Shown in pieces: positions 26,160 to 35,994 of a stretch of 64,000 bases of DNA; position 1 is the stretch's first letter, and every line of letters begins with the position of its first letter. Both the position numbers and the translations under genes were made by a program. The notes below the pieces were generated by a model that was not told the origin of the DNA, made no database searches, and saw only the letters and a program-made list of their open reading frames with translations. Source of the stretch: Cohnella sp. CFH 77786 (GTDB lineage Bacteria; Bacillota; Bacilli; Paenibacillales; Paenibacillaceae); the NCBI RefSeq assembly GCF_019400745.1, contig NZ_WJIB01000009.1:186001-250000 (forward strand). The letters are read 5' to 3'.

Positions 26160-26621
26160 ATGAATGCTCAGCATGTCAATGCGTTTCTGGAAGCGGCAAG
26201 CCATATTTTGGGGATGTATCGGTTTACTTTGACAATAGGCAAACCTGCTGTACGCCAAACGCCTTGTACTGGGTTTGAAGTATTGACGGTCATAGGCGTG
26301 AGCGGTCAATTGCGGGGACAAGTTTACCTTGGCTATACGAAGGAAGATGCGCTTTGTATTGTATCCAACATGATGGGGGGAGTCGTCGTTGCCGATCTCG
26401 ATTCGATGGCTCAGAGCGCCATTGCCGAGATTGGCAATATGATCTGCGGGACCGCAACCATTCAGCTCTCGCAGCACGGAATGGCCGTAGATATTACCCC
26501 CCCTGCCGTTATTATGGGAAATAGCGTGGAAGTGGCGAGGAGCGAAAAGTCCCTGATAGCCATTCCGATTCAAATGGAAGGTCTGGATGGCATGGAATTG
26601 TGTCTGGCTCTGGAAGGCTAA
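26160..26621 (+). CDS. cheX: CheX-type CheY-P phosphatase
   Basis: A protein of 153 residues with the CheC/CheX/FliY active-site signature SAIAEIGNMI (Glu90, Asn93), present once as in CheX. The family dephosphorylates CheY-P and so ends the signal. It precedes a CheY gene by about 30 bases, a natural partner. GAGGAG upstream supports ATG 26160. A second CheX paralog is encoded far away at 57099. Confidence 0.88.
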   Translation: MNAQHVNAFLEAASHILGMYRFTLTIGKPAVRQTPCTGFEVLTVIGVSGQLRGQVYLGYTKEDALCIVSNMMGGVVVADLDSMAQSAIAEIGNMICGTATIQLSQHGMAVDITPPAVIMGNSVEVARSEKSLIAIPIQMEGLDGMELCLALEG

Positions 26622-26651
26622 TTGATTAGAATGGGGGACGCTGTTGCGGCT

Positions 26652-27017
26652 ATGAAAGTGTTGATCGTGGATGATGCCTCATTTATGCGGATGATGCTTC
26701 GGAAAATGATCGAGTCGGAGGGGCATTTCGTCGCGGGCGAAGCGGTTGACGGCAACGACGCGGTGGCTAAATACTCGCAACTGCGTCCGGATCTGGTGAC
26801 AATGGACATTTCCATGCCGAATAAGAATGGCATCGAGGCCGTTCAAGAGATCCGGGCTATCGACAAGGCAGCGAAGATTCTCATGATTTCGGCCATAGGT
26901 CAGGAGCCGATGGTGAAGGCGGCGATCTTGGGGGGGGCTTATGACTTCATCATGAAGCCGCTGGATGAAGAGTTGTTCAAAAAAGCCCTGGATCGCGCTG
27001 CAAGAGATGGAAGATGA
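26652..27017 (+). CDS. cheY: CheY-like single-domain response regulator
   Basis: About 121 residues, receiver domain only: acidic pair in VLIVDDASF, phospho-acceptor Asp in VTMDISMPNKNG, Ser in ILMISA, Lys in DFIMKPL. It is very like the second CheY at 29261. The start is uncertain among TTG 26622, ATG 26631 and ATG 26652; the last gives the standard N-terminus MKVLIVDDA. The expected partners are CheA and CheX just upstream; no flagellar switch gene is present in the window. Confidence 0.88.
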   Translation: MKVLIVDDASFMRMMLRKMIESEGHFVAGEAVDGNDAVAKYSQLRPDLVTMDISMPNKNGIEAVQEIRAIDKAAKILMISAIGQEPMVKAAILGGAYDFIMKPLDEELFKKALDRAARDGR

Positions 27018-27081
27018 TTCGAGTGAACGAACAACTGCTGTCATATGCTTTGAAGTTAAGAAGCAAGGAGTGGGGAACGAA

Positions 27082-27474
27082 ATGAATGAACTGGACTCAG
27101 CCATTGTCTGGAACGAAAGGCTGAATGCCGTTGTATGGCAATGGCCGGATGCGACAACCGAATGTAATTTTAGAGCTTATGGAGAAAGAGTATTGGAATT
27201 AACGAAGATAAAGCGGTGCAGGAATGTATTATTCCATATCTGTCAACGCACCGTTTATATGGAAGAAGTTCGCCAATTGTTCGCCATTCATTTATATCCC
27301 GGATTCCAGGAATCCGGAGTCAGGTTCCTGGCAATGGTGTTGCCGGAAAATATATTGAAAAAGCCATTCTTTCATAAAGTGGCTGCATCGAATGATGGGG
27401 TTCCGATCTTAAAAGGATATTTTAGCAAATTGGAAGAAGCTGAGAAGTGGTTGGATAAGATGAAGTATGCCTAA
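27082..27474 (+). CDS. SpoIIAA-like (STAS-type) small protein
   Basis: A protein of 130 residues with an alternating strand/helix pattern and a C-terminal 'KGYFSKLEEAEKWLDKM', the usual end of SpoIIAA-like/DUF3478 proteins. These resemble anti-sigma-factor antagonists, but no phosphorylatable Ser/Thr context is obvious, and the family's role is unclear. It lies between cheY and a receptor gene. A remnant of a similar C-terminus occurs at 44646-44753. ATG 27082 follows AAGGAG. Confidence 0.6.
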   Translation: MNELDSAIVWNERLNAVVWQWPDATTECNFRAYGERVLELTKIKRCRNVLFHICQRTVYMEEVRQLFAIHLYPGFQESGVRFLAMVLPENILKKPFFHKVAASNDGVPILKGYFSKLEEAEKWLDKMKYA

Positions 27475-27534
27475 TTGATTCAGAATTCGCAAGAATGCAT
27501 AACTTGCCATGATGAAAGGACGGCGATCGCCCTG

Positions 27535-29133
27535 ATGAAGAGGTTTTGGAACTTGAAGCTAAAGTATAAAACTTTCACGCTAATTGCCGTTGGACTCATC
27601 ATGCTATTTATCGTTGCCGGGGTCGGCTACTACAACATATCCAGGATGGCCAAGAGCGCGAAAAGCATGTACGAGAACAGTATGCAAGTCGTTATATCAA
27701 CCGGCAAAATGAGAACAAACACACAGGCCGTCGCGACAGCCGAGATGGATATCATCATCTCATCGGATAAGAAGCGAATTCAGACCTTGCTAGAGAAGGT
27801 CAGCAGCCTGATAGCCGCTAATGAAAACGAAATCAAGTTTATACAAGGCGCCAACCTGGACGAGAAGCAGCGGGAGCTGTTCGACATATACGTTCAAAAG
27901 TTAAGAGCGTACCAGCCTGTCGAAACCCAAATCCGAAAATTGGGTGCCGTGGGTACAGAAAGTCTAAATGCCCAAGCATATGCCCTGTATGTAAACAAAG
28001 GCTACGCCATGTTAAGTGATTTGAACAACGCCATCAACGATTTCATGGACTATTCCCTCCAGTCGGCGAAGGACATCAACGACCGGAACCAGAATAATGC
28101 GGCGATAGCCACCAAGATCATGATCGCCGTCGCCGTCATTGCTATAGCACTCCTGTCCTTGATCGGCATCGCGATCACGAACATGATTACCCGCCCGGTC
28201 AAGAAGCTGCAGGAGCTGATGGCCCGGGCCGCACAAGGAGACTTGACTGTGCAAGGAGAATTCAACGCCAAGGACGAGATCGGCCAGCTTAATCTTTACT
28301 TCAATGGCATGATCGACGGATTCAAGGATACGGTGGCCAAGATTTTCGCCGCTGCAGACAGCGTCTCTGCGGCGGCGGAAGAGATCTCGGCCACCACGCA
28401 GGAGATTGCAAGCAACGGCAACGAGCAAGCCCTCTCGGCCCAAGCGATGAACGAGATGGTCGGAGAATTGTCCGAGGCGGTTGGCTCGGTGGCACAAAGC
28501 GCGGAGCAGGCGTCCCATCTGTCGGACCGCACAGCCGCGATTGCTCAAGAAGGTACGAAAGTGGTAGAGGATTCGATCGGCAGCATGGACCGGCTGAAGG
28601 ATCAGATGACTCGGCTTGAGGAGGACTCCAACAAGATTGGAGAGATTATCGAAGTCATCGACGATATCGCCGATCAGACCAATCTGCTCGCGCTCAACGC
28701 CGCGATCGAGGCTGCGCGGGCTGGCGACCAGGGTCGCGGCTTCGCAGTGGTCGCGGATGAAGTGCGGAAGCTGGCAGAACGGAGCGGCGAGGCAACGAAG
28801 CAGATTACGACGATCATCAAAACCATGCAGACGAATATGATGCAAAGCGTACGCGCGGTCGATGAGGGCGTCACCGTATCCCGGCAGTCCGGCGAAGCCT
28901 TCAAGAGCATTGCCGCCATGGTTGGCGATACGAATGCGAAAGTGTCGGAGATTGCGGCGGCCACCGAGCAACAGTCCGCGCAAACGGCGAATGTGCTTCG
29001 CTCGATCGAGACAATCTCCACAGCAACCGAAGAGTCCGCTGCCAGCAGCGAGGAAACCGCAGCCGCGGCCCAGTCGCTCGCTCATTTGGCGGAGGAACTG
29101 AATTCAACCGTCGCCGCGTTCAAAATCAAATAA
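27535..29133 (+). CDS. Methyl-accepting chemotaxis protein, four-helix-bundle sensor
   Basis: A protein of about 532 residues: TM1 (about 12-32), an extracellular all-helical domain of the 4HB_MCP type (about 35-185), TM2 (about 192-212), HAMP and a full signalling domain with tip [19 protein letters not shown]. The sensor is small and without a Cache fold, unlike the other three receptors here. The start is ATG 27535 because the positively charged leader [10 protein letters not shown] then abuts TM1; a TTG at 27475 would add 20 residues. A GAAAGGA lies about 13 bases upstream. Confidence 0.9.
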   Translation: MKRFWNLKLKYKTFTLIAVGLIMLFIVAGVGYYNISRMAKSAKSMYENSMQVVISTGKMRTNTQAVATAEMDIIISSDKKRIQTLLEKVSSLIAANENEIKFIQGANLDEKQRELFDIYVQKLRAYQPVETQIRKLGAVGTESLNAQAYALYVNKGYAMLSDLNNAINDFMDYSLQSAKDINDRNQNNAAIATKIMIAVAVIAIALLSLIGIAITNMITRPVKKLQELMARAAQGDLTVQGEFNAKDEIGQLNLYFNGMIDGFKDTVAKIFAAADSVSAAAEEISATTQEIASNGNEQALSAQAMNEMVGELSEAVGSVAQSAEQASHLSDRTAAIAQEGTKVVEDSIGSMDRLKDQMTRLEEDSNKIGEIIEVIDDIADQTNLLALNAAIEAARAGDQGRGFAVVADEVRKLAERSGEATKQITTIIKTMQTNMMQSVRAVDEGVTVSRQSGEAFKSIAAMVGDTNAKVSEIAAATEQQSAQTANVLRSIETISTATEESAASSEETAAAAQSLAHLAEELNSTVAAFKIK

Positions 29134-29162
29134 GGAGTCGCTACGACTGTCAAGGTGCAGAT

Positions 29163-29203
29163 GCCAGCCGTACGGATTGAACTTGCCGGCATGGACGGCT
29201 GGC
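29163..29203 (+). other. Hairpin between receptor and cheY genes
   Basis: GCCAGCCGT (29163-29171) pairs perfectly with ACGGCTGGC (29195-29203) across 23 bases. No T-run follows, so it may moderate rather than end transcription before the second cheY. Confidence 0.5.
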
Positions 29204-29260
29204 GTCGCACGTGACTTGGTTTGAAAAATAACAGAAATAGGTAAGGAGCCTGGGATAGTT

Positions 29261-29617
29261 ATGAGAGTGATGATTGTGGACGATGCCGCATTTATGCGAA
29301 TGATGCTAAGACGCCTGCTGGAGGGAGCGGGTCATGAAGTGGTCGGAGAAGCGGCTGACGGCAACGAAGCGGTCGCGAAGTACAAGCGGTTGAATCCGGA
29401 TTTAGTGACGATGGACATTACGATGCCGAATAAGGACGGCATTGCGGCGGTGAAGGAAATAAGGGCCGAGGATCCGAGTGCGAAAATTTTGATGATTTCA
29501 GCCATGGGGCAAGAAACGATGGTTAGAGCAGCGATCCTGTCAGGCGCTTACGATTTTGTCATCAAGCCGGTAGAGGATGCGCGGTTTCTGCAAGCCGTCT
29601 CTCACGCAGCGAAGTAA
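29261..29617 (+). CDS. cheY: Second CheY-like response regulator
   Basis: A protein of 118 residues, receiver only, with the DD pair (VMIVDDAAF), phospho-Asp (VTMDITMPNKDG), ILMISAMGQE and FVIKPV. It is a close paralog of the CheY at 26652 (shared 'GEAxDGNxAVAKY' and 'MPNKxGI' blocks), so the two may share CheA and CheX but deliver to different targets. The start follows AAGGAG with a long, 13-base gap. Confidence 0.9.
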   Translation: MRVMIVDDAAFMRMMLRRLLEGAGHEVVGEAADGNEAVAKYKRLNPDLVTMDITMPNKDGIAAVKEIRAEDPSAKILMISAMGQETMVRAAILSGAYDFVIKPVEDARFLQAVSHAAK

Positions 29618-29652
29618 CGGTCCAATGCGAGACGACATGACGACGATTGCCG

Positions 29653-30348
29653 TCATTCCATAATAAACTTATAACCGATCTTCCAAACCGTCTTGATATG
29701 GCGAGGGTTCTTCGGATCTTCCTCGATTTTTTTACGCAAATTCATGATATGTACGTCAATCGACCTATCGTTGATAAAAGAATCAACGCCTCTGACTGCG
29801 TTAATTAATTCTTCGCGTGCAAAAACCCTTTCCGGAGAGGTGCAGAAAAGCTTCATAATCTCCCACTCGGAATAAGTCATCTCTATCTTCATCCCGTCAG
29901 CAAAGAGGAGCCTGCGCTCATAATCCAAAACAAATTTATCGGTTTTGGCCATAAGCCGGTTCGGACTTTCGGCCGCTTGGACGCGGCCGGGTTTCCGGCG
30001 AAGCACCGTCTCGATTCTCGCTTTCAGTTCTTGCATACTGAAGGGTTTGCAGATAAAGTCATCCGCTCCCGAGGCTAACGCGTTAATCCGGTCGGCCACT
30101 TTTTCATTCATGGAAACGACAATGACCGGAACATCGGTCAACCCGCGAAATTCGCTGCAGATTTCGGTTCCTTCCGAATCCGGAAGGACCAGATCGAGTA
30201 AAATAACGTCGGGATTATAATCAACCAGAGCCTGTACCCCCGCTCTCGCCGTCTCCACCCGATGCACCGCGTATCCTTCTCCCGAAAAATATAGATAAAG
30301 CATCTGACCAATGACTTGATCATCTTCTATAATTAGAACCCGGGTCAT
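29653..30348 (-). CDS. OmpR-family response regulator
   Basis: A protein of 231 residues: receiver domain with LIIEDDQ, phospho-Asp in ILLDLVLPDSEG and Lys in FICKPF, then a winged-helix DNA-binding domain ending in 'RHIKTVWKIGYKF'. It is a transcription regulator with no sensor kinase beside it; one of the large hybrid kinases or CheA could supply it, which is untested. It converges on the second cheY gene. ATG 30348 has GGTGG upstream. Confidence 0.9.
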   Translation of the reverse strand: MTRVLIIEDDQVIGQMLYLYFSGEGYAVHRVETARAGVQALVDYNPDVILLDLVLPDSEGTEICSEFRGLTDVPVIVVSMNEKVADRINALASGADDFICKPFSMQELKARIETVLRRKPGRVQAAESPNRLMAKTDKFVLDYERRLLFADGMKIEMTYSEWEIMKLFCTSPERVFAREELINAVRGVDSFINDRSIDVHIMNLRKKIEEDPKNPRHIKTVWKIGYKFIME

Positions 30349-30474
30349 AAGGCACCACCAAACATTTCTCTATATGTCATCATAAGAATCGAAAAAACCC
30401 CTAACTTTCTTAGTATATATTGTCAGGAATAAACTGTCTATGTCTATTATTGTCGAATTTCATGAATGACACAA

Positions 30475-30511
30475 AACAAAGGCGTCCACCGATCGGCGAT
30501 GATAAGGACGC
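30475..30511 (-). terminator. Terminator-like hairpin after the minus-strand receptor gene
   Basis: On the minus strand GCGTCC pairs with GGACGC around an inner CCGATCGG palindrome and is followed by CTTTGTTTTG. It lies between the receptor stop (30554) and the OmpR-type gene start (30348), separating their transcription. Confidence 0.55.
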
Positions 30512-30553
30512 TTGTTCATTTGGAGGAGAGGGCAGCTGGACGGGAAAAGTCGG

Positions 30554-32668
30554 TCACACTTTAAATTTCGATATGATATACTTTAATTTATTCGCGCTTT
30601 CGTTCGTTGCCGCCGCAATGGCTGTTAGCTCGTTCGACATTTGTGCAACGTCAGCAGCCTTCCCGGAGATTTCCTGCACATCTTCCGCAGATTCATCGTT
30701 CGCCGTCGATATTTCTTGGATCGATCTCATCATGTTGAGGATGGAAGTGTTTAATTCCTGAGTCGCCTGGCTTATATCCGCGGCGAGATTCTCGACGATT
30801 CCGGCATCCCTGTTATACTGTTCACCGGCGTCAACCATGAACTGATAGTCAGATATGACCGTTCCATCAATAAAATCAAGCACCTTCTCCGAGTGCTGCG
30901 TCAGATTTTCAACAGAAATAACCACTTGATGGGTCACGGTTTGAATTTTACTTGCAGCGGATTTGGAGTTTTCCGCCAGCTTCCTGATTTCATCGGCTAC
31001 TACGGCAAAGCCTCTTCCTGCTTCTCCCGCTCTTGCTGCTTCAATCGAAGCATTCAATGCAAGCAAGCTGGTTTGCTTCGCGATTTCCAGAATGGATTGC
31101 GTCAATCCGTTGATTTGCTTTACCGCTTGGGATTGTTCGATTGCGGAAACCAAGCCGGTTCGAACCCGAGCCTGAATGTCGGAAGCCTTCAAGCTGGACT
31201 GAACGGCATTCTTACGAATCTCCTCGGCTCGTTGTTTAATCTCTTCGGAAACTTTTGCCCCTTCCGATGTTTTGCTCGATATCGATGAAACGACGCGCCC
31301 GATTTCAATCGAAGCAGCTTTCATCACATTGGCAGAGGCAGCCGTCTCTTCCATAATTCCTGACATTTCCAGGGTGGTCGCCGATACGTTCTCCATCTGT
31401 ATTTTTAATTCGGATACATTGCGGTTTACAGTCGAGACGGAGGTTCCCAGCAAGGACTCTTCCTGACGGACCGTTTCGATCATATTCCTTATGGAAGATT
31501 GCATCGCAGCCACAGAGTTCATTAATATGCCCGTCTCGTCCGACGATTTCAAGTAGCCATCCGGTATCCGGTTCGTGAAGTCTCCTGTGGCAACCTTTTG
31601 CAGATAGGAGCTGGCAAAACGAATGGGTTGGACAATTCGATAAGACAGGAACAGAAGAATCACCGCAAACAGAACCACACTGACGGCAATGACCGCGAAG
31701 ATTCCGTTTCGAAGCTTCTTCACTTTGGATACATACTGACTTACCGGCAGGTAAGTTATGTTGTACAAATCCGAATTGTCGGATTTTGAGAACGCTGCGA
31801 TATATCGAACGCCACCCAGAGTAAAATAGCCAACCCCGGATCGTTTGCTTTTTAACGCTTCATAATAATCTTGCAGGTCTCCCGATTGTTTGCTCAAGTC
31901 TAGCTTAAGAATTTGCGATTGATCTGTGGAAGCAAGAACAAGCCCTGTTGAATCAATCAGCATGTTCTTCAAATTTACTTGGGAGGTATTATTCATCAGT
32001 TTGTCAGTCATATTCAGTAAATCAATAGGCGTCCAGAAGGTTGAGAGCGGCTTGCCGGAAAGAGGATCATCGACTGTGCTCCCCACGAGGAGAACTGGTC
32101 TTCCGGATACGGGAGAAATAACGGGTTGGCCAATATATTTTTTCTTCACCATGATATTCCAATAGGGATCGCCCTTTTCGACCTTGAAAGTAATGCCCTC
32201 GCTTTTTCCGCCAATACCATCAGCCAATTGTGACCACTCGTCACCAATTCCGGTACTATTCAACAATTTGACGTCATAAGACAGAAAGACATTTTCATAC
32301 ATCCCCGAAGCGCCCTTCATTACCGTTTCCAAATAACTTGATATCATTTGTTTTTTTTCAGCATCGATTTCCCCTTTCATTTTCACTTCCTGAAAAAATT
32401 GGACAATGGCCGGCTGTTGAGCGATCAACGTCGCAACCCTCAAGAAATCATTTAGGGCCAAGTCGATCTGCGTTTTCTTTTCAGTAGACGCGCTTACCAA
32501 CGAAAAACTTGCCTCGGATTCAAGCGAATGAGTTGATGAAGAAACGGCGTAAACTAAAGATACCAATAACGGTATAATCATACAAAGAATGGAAATGGCC
32601 GAAATTTTCACAAATAAACGGTTCAAACGACTTCTTTTCACGTTCCATGCTTCCCAAATTATGCTCAT
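30554..32668 (-). CDS. Methyl-accepting chemotaxis protein, dCache type
   Basis: A protein of 704 residues: TM1 (about 20-42), dCache-like extracellular domain (about 45-325, with '[20 protein letters not shown]'), TM2 (about 330-352), HAMP and a signalling domain with tip [19 protein letters not shown]. It is the only receptor of the island on the minus strand, which suggests its own promoter and control. The start at 32668 has only a weak GAGTGAG upstream. Confidence 0.9.
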   Translation of the reverse strand: MSIIWEAWNVKRSRLNRLFVKISAISILCMIIPLLVSLVYAVSSSTHSLESEASFSLVSASTEKKTQIDLALNDFLRVATLIAQQPAIVQFFQEVKMKGEIDAEKKQMISSYLETVMKGASGMYENVFLSYDVKLLNSTGIGDEWSQLADGIGGKSEGITFKVEKGDPYWNIMVKKKYIGQPVISPVSGRPVLLVGSTVDDPLSGKPLSTFWTPIDLLNMTDKLMNNTSQVNLKNMLIDSTGLVLASTDQSQILKLDLSKQSGDLQDYYEALKSKRSGVGYFTLGGVRYIAAFSKSDNSDLYNITYLPVSQYVSKVKKLRNGIFAVIAVSVVLFAVILLFLSYRIVQPIRFASSYLQKVATGDFTNRIPDGYLKSSDETGILMNSVAAMQSSIRNMIETVRQEESLLGTSVSTVNRNVSELKIQMENVSATTLEMSGIMEETAASANVMKAASIEIGRVVSSISSKTSEGAKVSEEIKQRAEEIRKNAVQSSLKASDIQARVRTGLVSAIEQSQAVKQINGLTQSILEIAKQTSLLALNASIEAARAGEAGRGFAVVADEIRKLAENSKSAASKIQTVTHQVVISVENLTQHSEKVLDFIDGTVISDYQFMVDAGEQYNRDAGIVENLAADISQATQELNTSILNMMRSIQEISTANDESAEDVQEISGKAADVAQMSNELTAIAAATNESANKLKYIISKFKV

Positions 32669-33419
32669 GCGTAAGTCTCACTCTTTCACGATTTAATGGA
32701 AAACGCGACCCGAAGCCAGACGCGATACCTTAAGGTTTACAGCGAAATGGAATCCCCGCTTGCATGCGGCTTCATCAAAGCCCCAAGGCATCTCTTTCAA
32801 ATGTTTGCTGCGTAATTCATTTGGAGTATCTCCTCGGTCAGTCATATTCCCGCTTAATCTAATAAGATACAATGTGCGTTTTAAAAATGTTCTTTGTTTC
32901 ATATGAGTTTTTTGTTCGGTACAGTGAGAGTGTCGAGCAATCACTACCACACCGAAGAGGCGTCTTTTCTATGAGCTGCGTGTGCTAAAAATGATCAGGC
33001 CGGTTTCAGGAATCGTCAACTCCAGCAATGGGTCTAAAATATCAATCGTTTGTTTAAAAGACTAATAAAAAACTAAGAGCGAATAAAACAATCCTCTCAT
33101 AATCCTGTCCTATAATGTTCTAAGTCCCTTGATCTATCATAATGGTCCTATTCTTGTTCAATACCTCTTTTGAAATCTACTGGCGAAATACCTTCAACAG
33201 CTTGCCGCGACGGAAACATGCGGCTCTTTGCTATGCGTCTTGCTTGTCAATGCTTCTGTTCTTCCACTTTGACGGAACGGGTGCATCGTCAGCGGTGGAT
33301 GGGTTTGGGAGGAAGCGAGAAGCCTGAACCGTTTCCTTGTACAGCGTGAGGCTTCCCCGTTCGCAAGTGTTGCTCGACAAGCATTAACTTCAAATAAATA
33401 TCAATTAGGTGGTAGAACA
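32669..33419. other. 750-base intergenic region
   Basis: No confident gene. An 85-codon minus-strand ORF (32693-32950) matches no family I know and has no ribosome binding site at its first start. A GAAGCCT...AGGCTTC stem occurs near 33319-33355 without a T-run. The region should hold the promoters of the divergent receptor and LuxR-type genes. Confidence 0.4.
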
Positions 33420-33761
33420 ATGCATATTACAATTAATGGCGCGGTAGGTAAATTGGTTTCGGAGGAGTATCTGCGGAAAATCGTCGAAGCGGCAACCAAT
33501 TTCGCCCATATCCACTGTTTGACGCACAGAGAGAGCGAAATCCTCGTTTATCTGTCGTTCTTTGGGTTTTCTAACAGGGAGATTGCCCAATGCTGCTTTA
33601 TTGCGGAGAAGACAGTCAAAAACCATATCGATAACATGATGAGGAAATTAGACATTCGCTCTTCCCGGCAGTTAAATGCTATATTGCTGCGCACAATATT
33701 TAACGAAACGGACGAGTTGGCAAGCCTGAAAGCAGATGACAAAGTAAGAAAAATCGTTTGA
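33420..33761 (+). CDS. Small LuxR/GerE-type DNA-binding protein
   Basis: A protein of 113 residues with a C-terminal LuxR helix-turn-helix: 'LTHRESEILVYLSFFGFSNR', 'FIAEKTVKNHIDNMMRKLDI'. There is no receiver or ligand-binding domain, only a ~30-residue N-terminal arm, as in GerE-like regulators. It could be controlled by amount or partner protein. AGGTGG lies 7 bases before ATG 33420. It stands upstream of a receptor gene. Confidence 0.8.
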   Translation: MHITINGAVGKLVSEEYLRKIVEAATNFAHIHCLTHRESEILVYLSFFGFSNREIAQCCFIAEKTVKNHIDNMMRKLDIRSSRQLNAILLRTIFNETDELASLKADDKVRKIV

Positions 33762-33871
33762 TCGATGACTCATACTAACCTATCTGCGGTGCAAATGGAG
33801 ATATCGACCGCTTGGTAGCAGAAGATGATTAGACCGTCAAGCGGTGCGCTTGGCAGATGGGGGACGAGAAG

Positions 33872-35974
33872 ATGAAGTGGTGGAAAAACGCAAGGCTGTA
33901 CGCCAAGCTGGGACTGACGGTAGGCACTGTGCTTATGCTTTCCTTTGGGAGCTTGATCGGTTTAAACCTGGGGCAAATCTATAAGATGAGTCTTAGGCAG
34001 GGAGAGTCCGACGCGCGGGAAGCTTCAGTCGTGGTAGCGGACACGTTTCAGAAAAAAGTGAGCGATACGATTTCCATGCTTTCAACGCTTCGGGAAGTTG
34101 TGTTGCAAGCAAGCATGAACCAATCACTGACTCGTGAAGAAATCGTTCGGCTTCTGACCGAAGAGTTGAAGGATCGCAAAGACTTGCTGGCGGTTTATAC
34201 CTTATGGGAACCGAATAAATTCGACGGCAAGGACGCCGAGAATGTCAAGAAGCATGACTATGACAATGAGACTGGACGGTTCCTTCCCTATGTCGTAAGG
34301 ATGGATAACAATATTCATTACGAGCCATTGGCGGATTATGACAAGGAAGGTATCGGCGATTATTATCTTATCCCGAAAAGGGCGAAAAAAACATCCTGGA
34401 TCGAGCCGTACCTCTACCCCATTAACGGGAAAGATACTTTAATGACCTCCTATACGATGCCGATCCTTGACAAAAACGGGGAGTTTCTGGGGATTGTAGG
34501 CGCAGATATGGCGCTCGGCGATCTGCAGACGCAGATCGAGCGGTTGAAACCGCTCGGCGGATACGCAACCATCATATCTGCGGCAGGGACCTATATAGCC
34601 AATGGCGATAAACCGGATAAGGTGTTTAAAGGTTACGATGAGACGCCGGAACTTCATGCTTTGTGGAATAACGTGAAACATGGGCTGCGGTCATCCTACA
34701 CAACAGGGGACAAGGGGCAGGTGCTTCGATTATTTGTACCGATCAGGGTGGATGGCTCCGATTCCGCCTGGTATATCGAGTCAGTCATTCCGAAAAGCAC
34801 GGTGCTGGAAACCTTTAACCACAATGCCAGTCTGTCTCTCGCCGTTGCCGTGCTGGCGCTTGTCCTCCTGGTAGCGGTCATTATGACGATCCTGCGCCGA
34901 TTTGTTATCCGCCCGATTCAAGCGGTTAACCGTCTGTCCGACAAGCTGGCGCAGGGCGTTCTCACCGAGAAGCTCGCAGTTCGCGGCAAAGACGAGTTCG
35001 GCAGCATGGCGGAGCAGTTCAACCTGACTGTCGATAGACTTCGTGAAATGGTTCAGACTGTCTCGGAACACGCCGCGTCGGTATCGGCAACCTCGCAGCA
35101 ACTTACCGCCAGTGCCGAGGAAACGAACGCTTCGGCGGAGAGGATTGCGCTTTCCGTACAAGAGACGGCGTCAGGCTCGGAGTCTCAGTTACGAGGAGCT
35201 GAAGAAGTGTCCCAATCCGTAACGACAATAGCGGTAGGCGTCGAGCGGATCGCCGACTGGGCCCGGAATGTATCCGATTCGGTATATGAAGTGAAGGAGA
35301 GGACGGAGGAGGGCAACCGGAATATTCAGGATGCGATCCGTCACATGGCGCTCCTGAGCGCCAATGCCGATGAAGAAGCAAGTGTCATTCATCGTCTGGG
35401 AGGGCGCTCGGAAGAGATCGGAAGCATGATCGAAGTGATCCAAAATATTAGTAAACAGACCAATTTGCTCGCGCTAAACGCTTCGATCGAAGCTTCACGG
35501 GCAGGTGCGCACGGTCGCGGCTTCGCCGTTGTGGCGGATGAAATCCGCAAGTTGGCGGCGTTGTCCAAAACATCCTCCGATCAAATTCGGGAGCTGATTC
35601 AAGAAATCCGCGGCGATATGACACTCGCTGCCGAGCGGATGACGGTAAGCGTGAACGGAGTGGCGGAAGGCGTCGAGTCCGTCAAAGCTTGCGGTGAGAT
35701 CTTCGGTACGATCACAGCCGAGATGAACGAAATCCAGCAGCGTGCCCGGGATGTATCGGCGGCCTCCCAGGAGATGACCGCAAGCACGGAACAGGCAATG
35801 GCATCGGTTGGCGAATTGGCTAATATTGCACGGGAATCTTTCGAAAACTCGCATAGAGTCGCTGAAGCGTCCAGGGAGCAGCTTGCCGCGATGAATGAAA
35901 TCAGCCAGTCTTCGGCCAACCTAGGCATTCTGATGCAGGAGCTGCAAGAACTGATTTCCCGGTTTAAATTGTAA
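33872..35974 (+). CDS. Methyl-accepting chemotaxis protein, dCache type
   Basis: A protein of about 700 residues: TM1 (about 12-35), dCache_1 domain (about 38-305, with 'YTLWEPNKFDGKD', 'SWIEPYLYPINGKD' and 'GIVGADMAL'), TM2 (about 310-332), HAMP and signalling domain with tip [19 protein letters not shown]. The start is ATG 33872, 8 bases after GGGGGA; ATG 33857 overlaps that site. It begins a likely transcript of receptor, GGDEF-EAL and hybrid kinase genes. Confidence 0.9.
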   Translation: MKWWKNARLYAKLGLTVGTVLMLSFGSLIGLNLGQIYKMSLRQGESDAREASVVVADTFQKKVSDTISMLSTLREVVLQASMNQSLTREEIVRLLTEELKDRKDLLAVYTLWEPNKFDGKDAENVKKHDYDNETGRFLPYVVRMDNNIHYEPLADYDKEGIGDYYLIPKRAKKTSWIEPYLYPINGKDTLMTSYTMPILDKNGEFLGIVGADMALGDLQTQIERLKPLGGYATIISAAGTYIANGDKPDKVFKGYDETPELHALWNNVKHGLRSSYTTGDKGQVLRLFVPIRVDGSDSAWYIESVIPKSTVLETFNHNASLSLAVAVLALVLLVAVIMTILRRFVIRPIQAVNRLSDKLAQGVLTEKLAVRGKDEFGSMAEQFNLTVDRLREMVQTVSEHAASVSATSQQLTASAEETNASAERIALSVQETASGSESQLRGAEEVSQSVTTIAVGVERIADWARNVSDSVYEVKERTEEGNRNIQDAIRHMALLSANADEEASVIHRLGGRSEEIGSMIEVIQNISKQTNLLALNASIEASRAGAHGRGFAVVADEIRKLAALSKTSSDQIRELIQEIRGDMTLAAERMTVSVNGVAEGVESVKACGEIFGTITAEMNEIQQRARDVSAASQEMTASTEQAMASVGELANIARESFENSHRVAEASREQLAAMNEISQSSANLGILMQELQELISRFKL

Positions 35975-35994
35975 GCAGATTGGAGGCAAGCTGA

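Noticed and set aside
32693..32950. 85-codon minus-strand ORF as a gene
   Set aside because: No recognisable family, no ribosome binding site at the first start, and a position where receptor and regulator promoters are expected.
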